The notes under the pieces: model-generated | What the model was told of the DNA's origin: nothing | Seen by the model: the letters and a program-made list of their open reading frames with translations, nothing else | The model's database searches: none | Position numbers and translations under genes: made by a program | Assembly (NCBI GenBank): GCA_964409535.1 | Contig: CAYPDQ010000003.1 | Coordinates: 1-54,408, forward strand | DNA length: 54,408 nucleotides | Reading direction: 5' to 3' | Source: JBBUAX01 sp964409535 | Lineage (GTDB): Bacteria > Patescibacteriota > Minisyncoccia > UBA6257 > 2-01-FULL-56-20 | Part shown: positions 25,352 through 32,269 of the stretch, one piece after another | Layout of the letters: each line of letters starts with the position of its first letter | Position numbering within the stretch: position 1 is the stretch's first letter

Positions 25352-26092
25352 CTACAAGGGCAGGATCTTCTTGACCGCCTGGCTCAAGTCCAGGAAGTTC
25401 TTGTATGTTTGGGAGAGCGCTTCCAGCGAGATTTTAAGCGAAGAAGCGATCTCCTCCTGCGGGCGATAGTTCTTTATATCCTGGAGCGCACGGCGATGAA
25501 GATCACCCGCGTTCCTTAAACTCGCTTCGCTTTTTTCGTACATGCTTCGGATATCGTCGTTTTCCAAAAGCTTGAGGAGCCGCACCGTCTTGGTTATTTC
25601 TTCCAGGCGTTTGCCGGCGGTCTCAAAGAGAGTTTGGTTCCCGTTCCAGATCTTCAAGTTGTTCGCCTCATCTTCTACCTGCGCGTAGGCGTTATCTTTC
25701 CAATTCTTCAGTTCCCGCGCCGTATTCTTCGTGCCCTGGATGCCCAGGTTTTGGATCTGGCCCTTCTGCCGCTCCAGGTAGCCGCGCGCGTTTTGAATGT
25801 TGGAAATCACTTCTTGTTTCACTCCTGCCGCATCCGCCCTGTTCGGCAGGCCCTCCACTCCGGCTTTCAGTTCATCCGTCTCGGTTATGACGCAATCAAT
25901 GGCGGAGTTGAGCAATTCTTTCCGGGCTTGCAACTCCATCCGCAGATTTTCCAGGTAATCCAAAGCTGGAACAGCTTGGATTTCCGCGAGCTTGTTTGCG
26001 CTTGCGCTTAAGTCGCACCCCGCAGCGCGAGCCGCGATGGGCGAGAAAACAAAAAAAGCGATCAGTAAAAGGGTTGTTTTGGCGTAAGTCAT
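25352..26092 (-). CDS. secreted helical protein in the sigma-factor operon
   Basis: A 246-residue exported protein: signal peptide MTYAKTTLLLIAFFVFSPIAARAA, then two Cys (GCDLS, DCVIT) and long amphipathic helices rich in Glu, Lys, Asn and Leu. No family is recognised. ATG 26092 is preferred to a TTG two codons upstream because it starts the signal peptide cleanly. It is the last gene of a minus-strand set following the ECF sigma and anti-sigma-like genes, so it may be a target or sensor of that system; this is inference from order only. Confidence 0.7.
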   Translation of the reverse strand: MTYAKTTLLLIAFFVFSPIAARAAGCDLSASANKLAEIQAVPALDYLENLRMELQARKELLNSAIDCVITETDELKAGVEGLPNRADAAGVKQEVISNIQNARGYLERQKGQIQNLGIQGTKNTARELKNWKDNAYAQVEDEANNLKIWNGNQTLFETAGKRLEEITKTVRLLKLLENDDIRSMYEKSEASLRNAGDLHRRALQDIKNYRPQEEIASSLKISLEALSQTYKNFLDLSQAVKKILPL

Positions 26093-26099
26093 AGACAAA

Positions 26100-26157
26100 A
26101 ACTCAAAACTCTAAATTCTAAACTCTAAAAAATTCAAAGGTTAAAGGTTTAAGGTAG
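26100..26157. repeat. AT-rich word repeat between two genes
   Basis: Permuted words of the AACTCTAAATTCTAAACTC and CAAAGGTTAAAGGTTTAAGG kinds fill the gap between two minus-strand genes. It resembles the gap at 32180-32269. Confidence 0.8.
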
Positions 26158-26160
26158 GGT

Positions 26161-26613
26161 TTATTCCGCGAGTATGTCCAGGGCTTCGTCCACGCCTACT
26201 TTCTCTTCGGTGGAAGTGGCCTCGGTTGCCGTGGTTTCCGGGGCTCGGATTGCCCTCACCGTGCTCTCCGCCGCGGCGCCGGGGGCTTTCTCCGGATAAG
26301 CCAAATTGGTCAATTGTATCTGAATGTCAACCGCTTCCGCCTCCGCCTGCAAGCTTGCCGGGTCCAAACTGCCCAGGCGGAAAGGCGAGATGAGTTTCCA
26401 GGCGGAAAAGCCGCCGATAATGACTATTAAAAGTACGGCGGTAAGCGCTATCGCCGAGCCGAATTGGAAACTTGTGACCAGTACCCGCCAGGGGCTAAGT
26501 GGTTTTTGGGTTATCGGCGCCGTGACGAGCAAGCTCCGGGAACGCCGGGTATAACCCGAGTCCGGGGTTATGCTCTGTAGGCGCTTAAGTTTTTGAATAA
26601 TTTTATCTTCCAT
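26161..26613 (-). CDS. single-span membrane protein, candidate anti-sigma factor
   Basis: A 150-residue protein. A basic cytoplasmic part (residues 1-50) is followed by one strong membrane span (IALTAVLLIVIIGGFSAW) and an outer Ala/Glu/Thr-rich tail. It sits 15 bases downstream of the ECF sigma gene, the usual place of a membrane anti-sigma factor, but no zinc anti-sigma HxxxCxxC motif is present, so the role rests on position and topology. Confidence 0.6.
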   Translation of the reverse strand: MEDKIIQKLKRLQSITPDSGYTRRSRSLLVTAPITQKPLSPWRVLVTSFQFGSAIALTAVLLIVIIGGFSAWKLISPFRLGSLDPASLQAEAEAVDIQIQLTNLAYPEKAPGAAAESTVRAIRAPETTATEATSTEEKVGVDEALDILAE

Positions 26614-26615
26614 GT

Positions 26616-26645
26616 TTCGTTCCGTGCTTCACGCTTCACGTTCCA
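26616..26645. repeat. GTGCTTCACGCTTCACG word repeat
   Basis: CGTGCTTCACGCTTCACGTT bridges the junction of the sigma and anti-sigma-like genes. The same word family recurs at 39924-39962 and 40300-40330. Confidence 0.7.
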
Positions 26646-27168
26646 GGAATTTCTTCAGTTGTTTCAGTGCGCGATGCTGGAGCAATTTTACCGCGCCTTC
26701 CGATTTGCCCAATGTGCCCGCAACTTCTTTTATCGCCAGCTCCTCCACGAACCGCAGAATGATCACGTCCTGATATCCCGGCTTAAGTTCCTTGATCGCC
26801 GCCTGGAGCTTTTCCAGCTCCAGTTTCCCGCCCGCTTCCGCCTCCGGATTTTCACGGGCGATCACGTCCTCTTCCGCTTCTTGGAGAGGCAGGTTGCTCT
26901 TCCGCGTGCGGTAGTAGTCAATGATCTGGTTCCTGGCTATCTGGTACAGCCAGGAGGAAAAGGGGTGGCCCAGATCCTTGTAGTTTTTGATGTGCTTCAG
27001 GGCGTGGAGAAACACCTGGTGGGTGAGGTCCTCGGCTTCCTCACGCCGGCCGGTTTTGAGCATTACGAACCGGTATATTTGCGGCTGGTAATGATCATAA
27101 AGCAGGCCGAAAGCCGAGGCCTCGCCCTTGACGGCGCTTACGATAATCTTGTCTTCGCCATCTAACAT
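26629..27168 (-). CDS. ECF-type RNA polymerase sigma factor
   Basis: A 179-residue sigma-70 family protein. Region 2 is ASAFGLLYDHYQPQIYRFVM...EEAEDLTHQVFLHALKHI...FSSWLYQIARNQIIDYYR (residues 15-85). Region 4 is LKPGYQDVIILRFVEELAIKEVAGTLGKSEGAVKLLQHRALKQL (residues 125-172). It should direct RNA polymerase to a small regulon, probably an envelope stress response. It heads an operon with a membrane protein and a secreted protein. An inverted repeat (27177-27203) lies in its upstream region. Confidence 0.92.
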   Translation of the reverse strand: MLDGEDKIIVSAVKGEASAFGLLYDHYQPQIYRFVMLKTGRREEAEDLTHQVFLHALKHIKNYKDLGHPFSSWLYQIARNQIIDYYRTRKSNLPLQEAEEDVIARENPEAEAGGKLELEKLQAAIKELKPGYQDVIILRFVEELAIKEVAGTLGKSEGAVKLLQHRALKQLKKFLEREA

Positions 27169-27176
27169 AGAAAACG

Positions 27177-27203
27177 AAAGGCGTACCTACAAGTTACGCC
27201 TTT
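27177..27203. promoter_or_regulatory. inverted repeat in a divergent promoter region
   Basis: AAAGGCGTA and TACGCCTTT form a 9-bp perfect stem with a 9-base loop, between the ECF sigma gene and a divergent membrane-protein gene. It could be an operator for either gene or a hairpin in the sigma leader. Confidence 0.5.
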
Positions 27204-27222
27204 AAAATATTGTAGCATTTTA

Positions 27223-27231
27223 TGTTAAAAT
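27223..27231 (+). promoter_or_regulatory. extended -10 for the membrane-protein gene
   Basis: TGTTAAAAT matches the TGnTANNNT extended -10 form, 8 bases before the ATG at 27239. Confidence 0.55.
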
Positions 27232-27238
27232 ACGGAAG

Positions 27239-27769
27239 ATGGAGATAAATCCCGTTAGAAGTAATAAACCGGAGGTTTATGCCGATGCGCAAGCGCATCG
27301 GACTTCTAACGGGATAAATTGGTCCGCACCGGAGTACGAATACCGCCCGAAAAGCGTCTCCTGGTTCTGGCTCACAATAATTGTCGCGGTGTTGATCCTC
27401 GCGCTCGCGGTCTGGCAGAAGAATTTTCTTTTCGGATTTTTCGTGGTGGTTGCGGAGGTTCTTCTCCTCGTTTGGGGGAACCGCGAACCGCGGGAAGTTC
27501 ATTTTTCCGTTTCCGGCAAGGGATTGACCGTGGACGGGAAAAAATTCTATGCTTGGAGCGAAATAGAGAATTGGAGCGCAGACGAGCCCGGAGAATTGGA
27601 GCACGGCGACATAGTTCTGAACTTCAAGGGTCGTCTCCGCCCGAACGTCCGGATACTTGTTCCGAAAGAGAAGTTCGCGGAGACCAGAGGAGCGTTTGCG
27701 GAGAAGCTGCCGGAGGTGGAGCGGGAAGAGTCGGTGATAGATTCGCTGGAAAGGTTCTTGAGATTTTGA
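27239..27769 (+). CDS. two-span membrane protein with a family A insertion at its N-terminus
   Basis: A 176-residue protein. Residues 5-25 (PVRSNKPEV...RTSNG) come from a family A element inserted four codons after the start. After NWSAPEYEYRPKSVSWFW come two membrane spans (residues 40-80), then a soluble beta-rich domain (VHFSVSGKGLTVDGKKFYAWSEIENW). The architecture resembles DUF5673-type bacterial membrane proteins, without firm assignment. It is followed by tRNA-Arg. Confidence 0.75.
   Translation: MEINPVRSNKPEVYADAQAHRTSNGINWSAPEYEYRPKSVSWFWLTIIVAVLILALAVWQKNFLFGFFVVVAEVLLLVWGNREPREVHFSVSGKGLTVDGKKFYAWSEIENWSADEPGELEHGDIVLNFKGRLRPNVRILVPKEKFAETRGAFAEKLPEVEREESVIDSLERFLRF
27251..27313. 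mobile_element. family A palindromic element, copy 3 (63 bp)
   Basis: Ends CCCGTTAGAAGT and ACTTCTAACGGG, flanked by a perfect 6-bp direct repeat ATAAAT (27245-27250 and 27314-27319). The interior differs from copies 1 and 2 but again forms two hairpins (ATAAACC/GGTTTAT and CCGATGCGC/GCGCATCGG). 63+6 bp keeps the frame. Confidence 0.92.
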
Positions 27770-27786
27770 GATGGGGATAGGGCCTT

Positions 27787-27858
27787 GCCCTCGTCGTTCA
27801 ACGGATAGGACGCGAGCTTGCGGAGCTCGTAATCGGGGTTCGATTCCTCGCGGGGGCA
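27787..27858 (+). tRNA. tRNA-Arg, anticodon GCG
   Basis: Acceptor GCCCTCG/CGGGGGC, anticodon stem CGAGC/GCTCG with loop TTGCGGA, T stem CGGGG/CCTCG with loop TTCGATT, discriminator A. CCA is not encoded. Anticodon GCG reads CGC; most bacteria use ACG here. Confidence 0.93.
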
Positions 27859-27865
27859 CAAGAAG

Positions 27866-28057
27866 ATGGATTTAAGTCCCAGGATAAAATTCGCTTTTGT
27901 GATTCTTCTCGCAATATTGGCCGGGCTGGTCATCGCTTCTTTTTTTCTGGATCCATTCTTGTCTCGATACGAGAACGGCGCTCCGGCGCCGCAGTTCATT
28001 GGCCCGACCGGCAGCCCGTCCGTCACCGGCCCCTCCGAACCCCCGCCGCGGTATTAA
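27866..28057 (+). CDS. small membrane protein, 63 aa
   Basis: Begins 8 bases after the tRNA. One span (FAFVILLAILAGLVIASFFL) and a Pro/Gly/Ser-rich tail with PAPQFIGPTGSPSV. No family recognised. Hydrophobic span and ATG position make it plausible. Confidence 0.55.
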   Translation: MDLSPRIKFAFVILLAILAGLVIASFFLDPFLSRYENGAPAPQFIGPTGSPSVTGPSEPPPRY

Positions 28058-28069
28058 CCGGTTCCGAAC

Positions 28070-28091
28070 TGTACCGACATTGTGGTACAAT
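28070..28091 (+). promoter_or_regulatory. promoter with overlapping inverted repeat
   Basis: An extended -10, TGGTACAAT (28083-28091), is overlapped by the inverted repeat TGTACC (28070-28075) and GGTACA (28084-28089). A DNA-binding protein, perhaps the downstream HTH protein itself, could bind there. Confidence 0.45.
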
Positions 28092-28098
28092 ATAAGTC

Positions 28099-28776
28099 GT
28101 GAACAGGAGTTCGATAAGCGTCTTGCTGCGGGAGCGTATCTTTGAGTTGCGACGCAGACATAAAAGCTATCGGGAGATAGCGGATATCCTTGACGTATCA
28201 AAGAGTACAGTCTCTTACTGGCTTGCGGCGAACAAGGAATCGCAATCCGTTAAGGAACTTCTGACGCGCAAGAATAACGCTCGCAATCGGAAGCGTATGC
28301 GGAGAATTGCCGCCGCAGCGCAGAAACGTTGGGGTGCCTGGCGGGCTGCGGCCAGGAAAGACGCAAAGAGATCCTTTCCCGAATTTATAAAGAACCCTCT
28401 CTTTGTTTCCGGTATAGCAATCTATTGGGGCGAAGGTGATAATAAGCCAGGCAATCCTCTGCGTATGTCAAATACTGATCCGCGGATGATACGGCTTTAC
28501 AGTAGGTTCCTCAAAAATGTCCTTGATGTACCAGTGAATAAAATCCGCCTAGCCCTGATTCTTTATCCAGACCTTAACGATATGCGTTGTAGAAGATTTT
28601 GGACGCGCGTTACTAGTTTGAGGCTCACTAACTTTATCAAGACGCAATACATTCGGGGATATCATCCAACAAAGAGGTTAAAGAATGGCATATGCGTCGT
28701 TATAGTTAACAGCCGGGAATTAAAGGAGAAAGTGCTTGTTTGGATTGACCTTTTGTCTAAAAACCATAAAATGTAA
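28099..28776 (+). CDS. HTH protein with a homing-endonuclease-like C-terminus
   Basis: A 225-residue, strongly basic protein with GTG start. Residues 8-45 form a helix-turn-helix of the resolvase/Xre type (YREIADILDVSKSTVSYWL). From residue 95 the sequence FVSGIAIYWGEGDNKPGNPLRMSN, here spanning two motif halves, resembles LAGLIDADG-fold proteins, as do later stretches (RLYSRFLKNVLDVP). Such HTH plus LAGLIDADG-like proteins occur widely in CPR genomes with no proven activity. It is AT-richer than neighbours and lies between tRNA-Arg and tRNA-Gly, so it may be mobile. Confidence 0.6.
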   Translation: MNRSSISVLLRERIFELRRRHKSYREIADILDVSKSTVSYWLAANKESQSVKELLTRKNNARNRKRMRRIAAAAQKRWGAWRAAARKDAKRSFPEFIKNPLFVSGIAIYWGEGDNKPGNPLRMSNTDPRMIRLYSRFLKNVLDVPVNKIRLALILYPDLNDMRCRRFWTRVTSLRLTNFIKTQYIRGYHPTKRLKNGICVVIVNSRELKEKVLVWIDLLSKNHKM

Positions 28777-28794
28777 GCTGAATTTGTTGAATGC

Positions 28795-28868
28795 GCGGGC
28801 GTAGTACAGTGGTAGTACACCAGATTGCCATTCTGGAGACGGGAGTTCGATTCTCCTCGCCCGCTCCA
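28795..28868 (+). tRNA. tRNA-Gly, anticodon GCC
   Basis: Acceptor GCGGGCG/CGCCCGC, anticodon stem CCAGA/TCTGG with loop TTGCCAT, T arm GGGAG...CTCCT type, discriminator T and an encoded CCA (28866-28868). Confidence 0.96.
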
Positions 28869-28873
28869 CTACC

Positions 28874-30136
28874 CTACCTTCGTTGAAGCAATGTCTCGGC
28901 GTTTTTATATGCGTATTTTTCCTGTACCGCCGAGTCCAGCTGTCCGACAAAGGCCCGTGAATATTCTTCAAGCAAAGCGTTGATATCCTCATCGTAGTGC
29001 CACCGGTACGACCCGCGATCGGTCCCCCACAAGAATTGATTGGGGTGCCTTTCAATCTTGCTTTTCCAGAAGGCAACCTTACTGTCCAGCGTGCTTTGCC
29101 AATTTTGCTTGAATTTGGCGATGAAGTCCTGCTTGCCGTTCTGGTCATCCAACAGAGGCCTTCCAATAGCATCCTCGCCGTAGAGCACTATGTCCACACC
29201 ATAGTGGGCGTTGGGATACTTGTCCAAGAACGTATCGTAGAAAAGATTTGCCGAAGAGAGCGTTTCCGCGCCGTGAAAGATAAACTGGGTATTGGGATAA
29301 TCGCGCAGCACTTCCTCTATGGCTTGCTGTTGTCCCTCGATCGGGTGAATGTATACCGGCAGGCCGTACTGCCCCGCAATTCCGTAAAGTTCGCGCATCG
29401 CCGGGTCATTCGGCTTCACACTCGAATAATGCGGAAGATAAAGCGAGATTTCTCCGTATCCTTTGAATAGCCCCTTGTTTCCGGCGAGAATATTTTCAAT
29501 CTCCGACGGGACTACGGAATAGCCCGGAAATACCACGTATTCAAGAAAATGGGAGATTGTGCCGGGGAATTGCTGTTCAATGGATTTGATTGATTGCAGC
29601 GCCGTTGTCTTCAAGTTCGAAGGTATTCCATAAAACGCGAAGGCGCCTTTTATTCTGTTTTGGTCACCGAAGAGGCACGCAACGTCTTTTTTTGAGATAT
29701 CCTGATCGAGCACCGGCGCTTCGGGATGGTTGGGAATCTTGAAAAATTGCGGCATATGGAAGTGGGCGTCAAAAAGCTGGCCGGTATAGTAAGGAGTGTT
29801 GCTGAACTGCCTTTGGAAAAGAGGTGGATTGCAAGTGGGAGCGGTTGCTGCGGGCGGAGGTGGCGGCGGAGTAACGATTATGGGGGTCTTCGGCTGCTCT
29901 TTTGCGGTTTCTTTGGAGGCGGCCGGCGGGATAGTTACTTCGGGCACCTCTGTTGTTTCGGGATTTGGCTGCGTTTCCGTTTCTGTAACTGGTGGAGGCG
30001 TTTCCTGAACAACTTGTGCGGGCGCACCTTGTTGTGCCGCTTGCCGATAATACCAATATCCTCCTCCAAGAACGGCAATAGCGATAACGCCAATGATTAG
30101 TATTACAAGCTGGGAAAATCCCTTCTTATAACTCAT
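28874..30136 (-). CDS. membrane-anchored amidohydrolase-2-like TIM-barrel protein
   Basis: A 420-residue protein. An N-terminal anchor (GFSQLVILIIGVIAIAVLGG) is followed by a Pro/Thr/Glu-rich linker to about residue 105 and a TIM-barrel hydrolase. The metal motif is LFDAHFHMPQF (HxH at the first strand); other candidate ligands are VYIHPIEG (His), IFHGAETL (His) and LWGTDRG (Asp), as in amidohydrolase_2. The enzyme would act outside the membrane on an unknown substrate. The gene ends 6 bases from the convergent tRNA-Gly. An extended -10 precedes it. Confidence 0.8.
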   Translation of the reverse strand: MSYKKGFSQLVILIIGVIAIAVLGGGYWYYRQAAQQGAPAQVVQETPPPVTETETQPNPETTEVPEVTIPPAASKETAKEQPKTPIIVTPPPPPPAATAPTCNPPLFQRQFSNTPYYTGQLFDAHFHMPQFFKIPNHPEAPVLDQDISKKDVACLFGDQNRIKGAFAFYGIPSNLKTTALQSIKSIEQQFPGTISHFLEYVVFPGYSVVPSEIENILAGNKGLFKGYGEISLYLPHYSSVKPNDPAMRELYGIAGQYGLPVYIHPIEGQQQAIEEVLRDYPNTQFIFHGAETLSSANLFYDTFLDKYPNAHYGVDIVLYGEDAIGRPLLDDQNGKQDFIAKFKQNWQSTLDSKVAFWKSKIERHPNQFLWGTDRGSYRWHYDEDINALLEEYSRAFVGQLDSAVQEKYAYKNAETLLQRR

Positions 30137-30143
30137 AAGTTTA

Positions 30144-30152
30144 TGATAGCAT
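30144..30152 (-). promoter_or_regulatory. extended -10 for the amidohydrolase gene
   Basis: Minus-strand TGCTATCAT, about 8 bases before the ATG at 30136. The remaining 90 bases to the comF stop hold nothing I can name. Confidence 0.5.
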
Positions 30153-30245
30153 GTTCTTAATAAAACTCAATCTTTTTCACCAACAAGCTCAAGAGAAAAA
30201 GTGTCAAGGAGCAGCTACAAGGTTTAATCTTGTATTATCCGTTTA

Positions 30246-31031
30246 TCATGCCCTTGCGGCCGCGAGCGCAAGAACGCTTCTCGCACCTGCGGCTTTTAGC
30301 GCCTCTGCGGCGGCGAGGAAAGTCGCGCCGGAGGTGGTGACATCATCTATTAATACCACTCGCTTGCCCCTGATCTTCTCCGCGTCTTTTACCGCGAAGC
30401 AATCTTTGACGTTCTCCGCACGTTTTCGGGAGGAATCCATCTCCGTCTGGGGCTTGGTGTTTTTTGTCCGGACAAAGCACTTGTATTCGAACGACAGCTG
30501 GAATTGTTCCGCGAAAGGACGGGCGATTTCCGCGGCTTGGTTGTAGCCCCGAGTACGCTCTCGCGTTTTTCCCAAAGGTATTGGAGTCACGACTTGGTAT
30601 CCAGAAATGAAGTCAGCGGTTTCCGCGTATTGCATTAGGAGCCGCGCAAGGGGCGCCGCCGCACGCTTTACGCCGTTGAACTTCAAAGCGTGGATCAGAT
30701 TCTTAACTCTCGGGTCGTCGTAGTCGGTGGCGGCGCCGAGGAGGTATGGGAAAGAGGGGTGACACACGCTCCTTCTGGGGAGTGGTGTCATTGCGAGCCC
30801 CGTAGGGGCGAAGCAATCTCTCCCGGAGATCGCCGCGCTCGCTTCGCTCGCTCGCGATGACATGGCGGGAGGGATTCGCGCCTTACAGGCGCCGCAGAAG
30901 AGAGTTGCGTGGAGTGGTATCGCCGAGAAACAGGCATCGCATATCGTTTCCCCGGATTCGACGTAAACGCCGCAGTGGAGGCAGAGCGGCGGGAAAACAA
31001 TATCCAATAGCGACGATATGAATGAAAGCAT
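30246..31031 (-). CDS. comF: ComF-like phosphoribosyltransferase with a family B insertion
   Basis: A 261-residue competence-type protein. A zinc finger with CLHCG, CDAC and CGAC motifs (residues 17-48) precedes a phosphoribosyltransferase domain with the PRPP loop VVLIDDVTTSGATF (about residue 225) and TPIPLGKTRERTRGYNQA. ComF is needed for uptake of transforming DNA in characterised bacteria, which fits the adjoining pilus operon. Residues 57-82, between zinc finger and enzyme domain, are encoded by a family B palindrome. It diverges from pilM with only 24 bases between the chosen starts. Confidence 0.93.
   Translation of the reverse strand: MLSFISSLLDIVFPPLCLHCGVYVESGETICDACFSAIPLHATLFCGACKARIPPAMSSRASEASAAISGRDCFAPTGLAMTPLPRRSVCHPSFPYLLGAATDYDDPRVKNLIHALKFNGVKRAAAPLARLLMQYAETADFISGYQVVTPIPLGKTRERTRGYNQAAEIARPFAEQFQLSFEYKCFVRTKNTKPQTEMDSSRKRAENVKDCFAVKDAEKIRGKRVVLIDDVTTSGATFLAAAEALKAAGARSVLALAAARA
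30787..30861. repeat. family B palindrome in comF (75 bp)
   Basis: GTCATTGCGAGCCCCGTAGG start and CTCGCGATGAC end, with GAAGCAATCTC inside. Placed at the domain border of ComF, in frame. Confidence 0.85.
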
Positions 31032-31039
31032 GTTTACAT

Positions 31040-31045
31040 TATAAT
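31040..31045 (+). promoter_or_regulatory. -10 element of the pil operon
   Basis: TATAAT at 31040-31045 overlaps the first in-frame ATG of pilM (31044), which therefore cannot be in the message. This supports the second ATG (31056) and a leaderless pilM. No clear -35. Confidence 0.6.
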
Positions 31046-31055
31046 GAATAAGCCA

Positions 31056-32177
31056 ATGAAGAATCCTTTCAAGTCATTCAACTTGAGGATCGGCAACCCG
31101 TTTCAGGCGTTGAAGCGCCAGGTGGTGCCGCGCTTTTTGGGCGTGGACATCGGTACGACTTCCATAAAGATAGTGGAAGCGGATCAGGGCGAGCGTCTGC
31201 CCCGGCTTTTGAACTATGCGATATTGGAGGGCCAGAGTTCTTTGGGCAGAAGCAACCTCGCGTTGCAGACGAGCAGTTTGAAACTTTTTGAGGACGATGC
31301 GGTGAACCTCCTCCGGACCGCGGTCGGGAAAATGAAACCCAAAACCACGGACGCGGTGGCGTCCCTTCCGGTCTTCTCCGCTTTCACCACGGTTGTAACC
31401 CTGCCGGCGATGAGCGACGCGGAGCTTCAAAAGAATTTGGTCTACCAGGCGAAACAGTACGTTCCCTTGCCGATCTCGGAAGTCGCTCTGGACTGGCTGC
31501 GGGTGGGGGAGTACGAAGACGAGAAGGGCGCGAAGCAGCAGCAGATACTCCTCATCTCCGTGCCGCAGGCGGAGATAAAAAAATATCAGGGCATCTTCAA
31601 GCAAGCGGGCCTAACTCTCCAGGCGCTGGAAATAGAGCCGCTCTCCACGGTCCGGGCTGCGTCCGGCGCCGACCCAACGCCGACCTTGATCTTGGACATC
31701 GGCAACCGCTCCTCCGCGATCGCGATCGCGGAAAAGGGCCAGTTGAAGTACGTCGGCCAGAGCGATTTCGCGGGTGCTTCCCTCACCCAGGCGGTGGCGG
31801 GCAGCTTGAACATCAATCCCTTGCGCGCGGAAGAATTGAAGCGGGAAAAGGGCATAAGCGGAACCGGCCCGGATTACGAGTTATCCACAATAATGCTGCC
31901 TTTTCTGGATGCTATAATAAGTGAGGTGAAGAGGGTGGAGTTCAACTACGGGTCCCAGTTTCCGGCGGCGGCAAAGATTGAACGAATACTCCTCACGGGC
32001 GGGGGAGCGAACCTCCTGGGAATTGAGAAATACTTGAGCCAGGAGTTGGGCCGGCCGGCGGTCAAAGCGAGTCCATTAACCGGCTTTGAGTATCCGTCCG
32101 TTCTGGAGCCGCTCGTGAACGAGCTGAATCCGCTCCTCTCGGTCGCCTTGGGCGTGGTGCTCCGGGAATTTGTATAA
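31056..32177 (+). CDS. pilM: PilM, type IV pilus inner-membrane platform ATPase-fold protein
   Basis: A 373-residue actin-like protein of the pilus assembly platform, binding PilN in the cytoplasm. Phosphate-1 motif: FLGVDIGTTSIKIVE. Phosphate-2: TLILDIGNRSSAIAIAEKG. Adenosine motif: ILLTGGGANLLGIEKYL. An N-terminal amphipathic piece precedes it. The chosen start is the ATG behind the TATAAT. It heads the pilM-N-O-x-B-T-C set. Confidence 0.93.
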   Translation: MKNPFKSFNLRIGNPFQALKRQVVPRFLGVDIGTTSIKIVEADQGERLPRLLNYAILEGQSSLGRSNLALQTSSLKLFEDDAVNLLRTAVGKMKPKTTDAVASLPVFSAFTTVVTLPAMSDAELQKNLVYQAKQYVPLPISEVALDWLRVGEYEDEKGAKQQQILLISVPQAEIKKYQGIFKQAGLTLQALEIEPLSTVRAASGADPTPTLILDIGNRSSAIAIAEKGQLKYVGQSDFAGASLTQAVAGSLNINPLRAEELKREKGISGTGPDYELSTIMLPFLDAIISEVKRVEFNYGSQFPAAAKIERILLTGGGANLLGIEKYLSQELGRPAVKASPLTGFEYPSVLEPLVNELNPLLSVALGVVLREFV

Positions 32178-32179
32178 TG

Positions 32180-32269
32180 CAAAGCGCAAAAATCAAAATG
32201 CAAAATTTAGGAATCGTTCGCGAAGCGAACTCGTTAACTTTTAACTTTGATTTTTAAATTTTGAATTAT
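32180..32269. repeat. AT word repeats and a palindrome between pilM and pilN
   Basis: GCAAAGCGCAAAAATCAAAA and TTAACTTTTAACTTTGATTT words flank the palindrome GTTCGCGAAGCGAAC (32217-32231). No SD precedes pilN. Another instance of the AT word class. Confidence 0.8.

Noticed and set aside
25024..25374. 116-codon plus-strand ORF
   Set aside because: It runs through the structured region and into the 3' end of the secreted-protein gene; the composition is unlike the genes here.
30151..30245. Small gene between the amidohydrolase and comF
   Set aside because: The only open frame runs opposite comF with no SD and no coding character.
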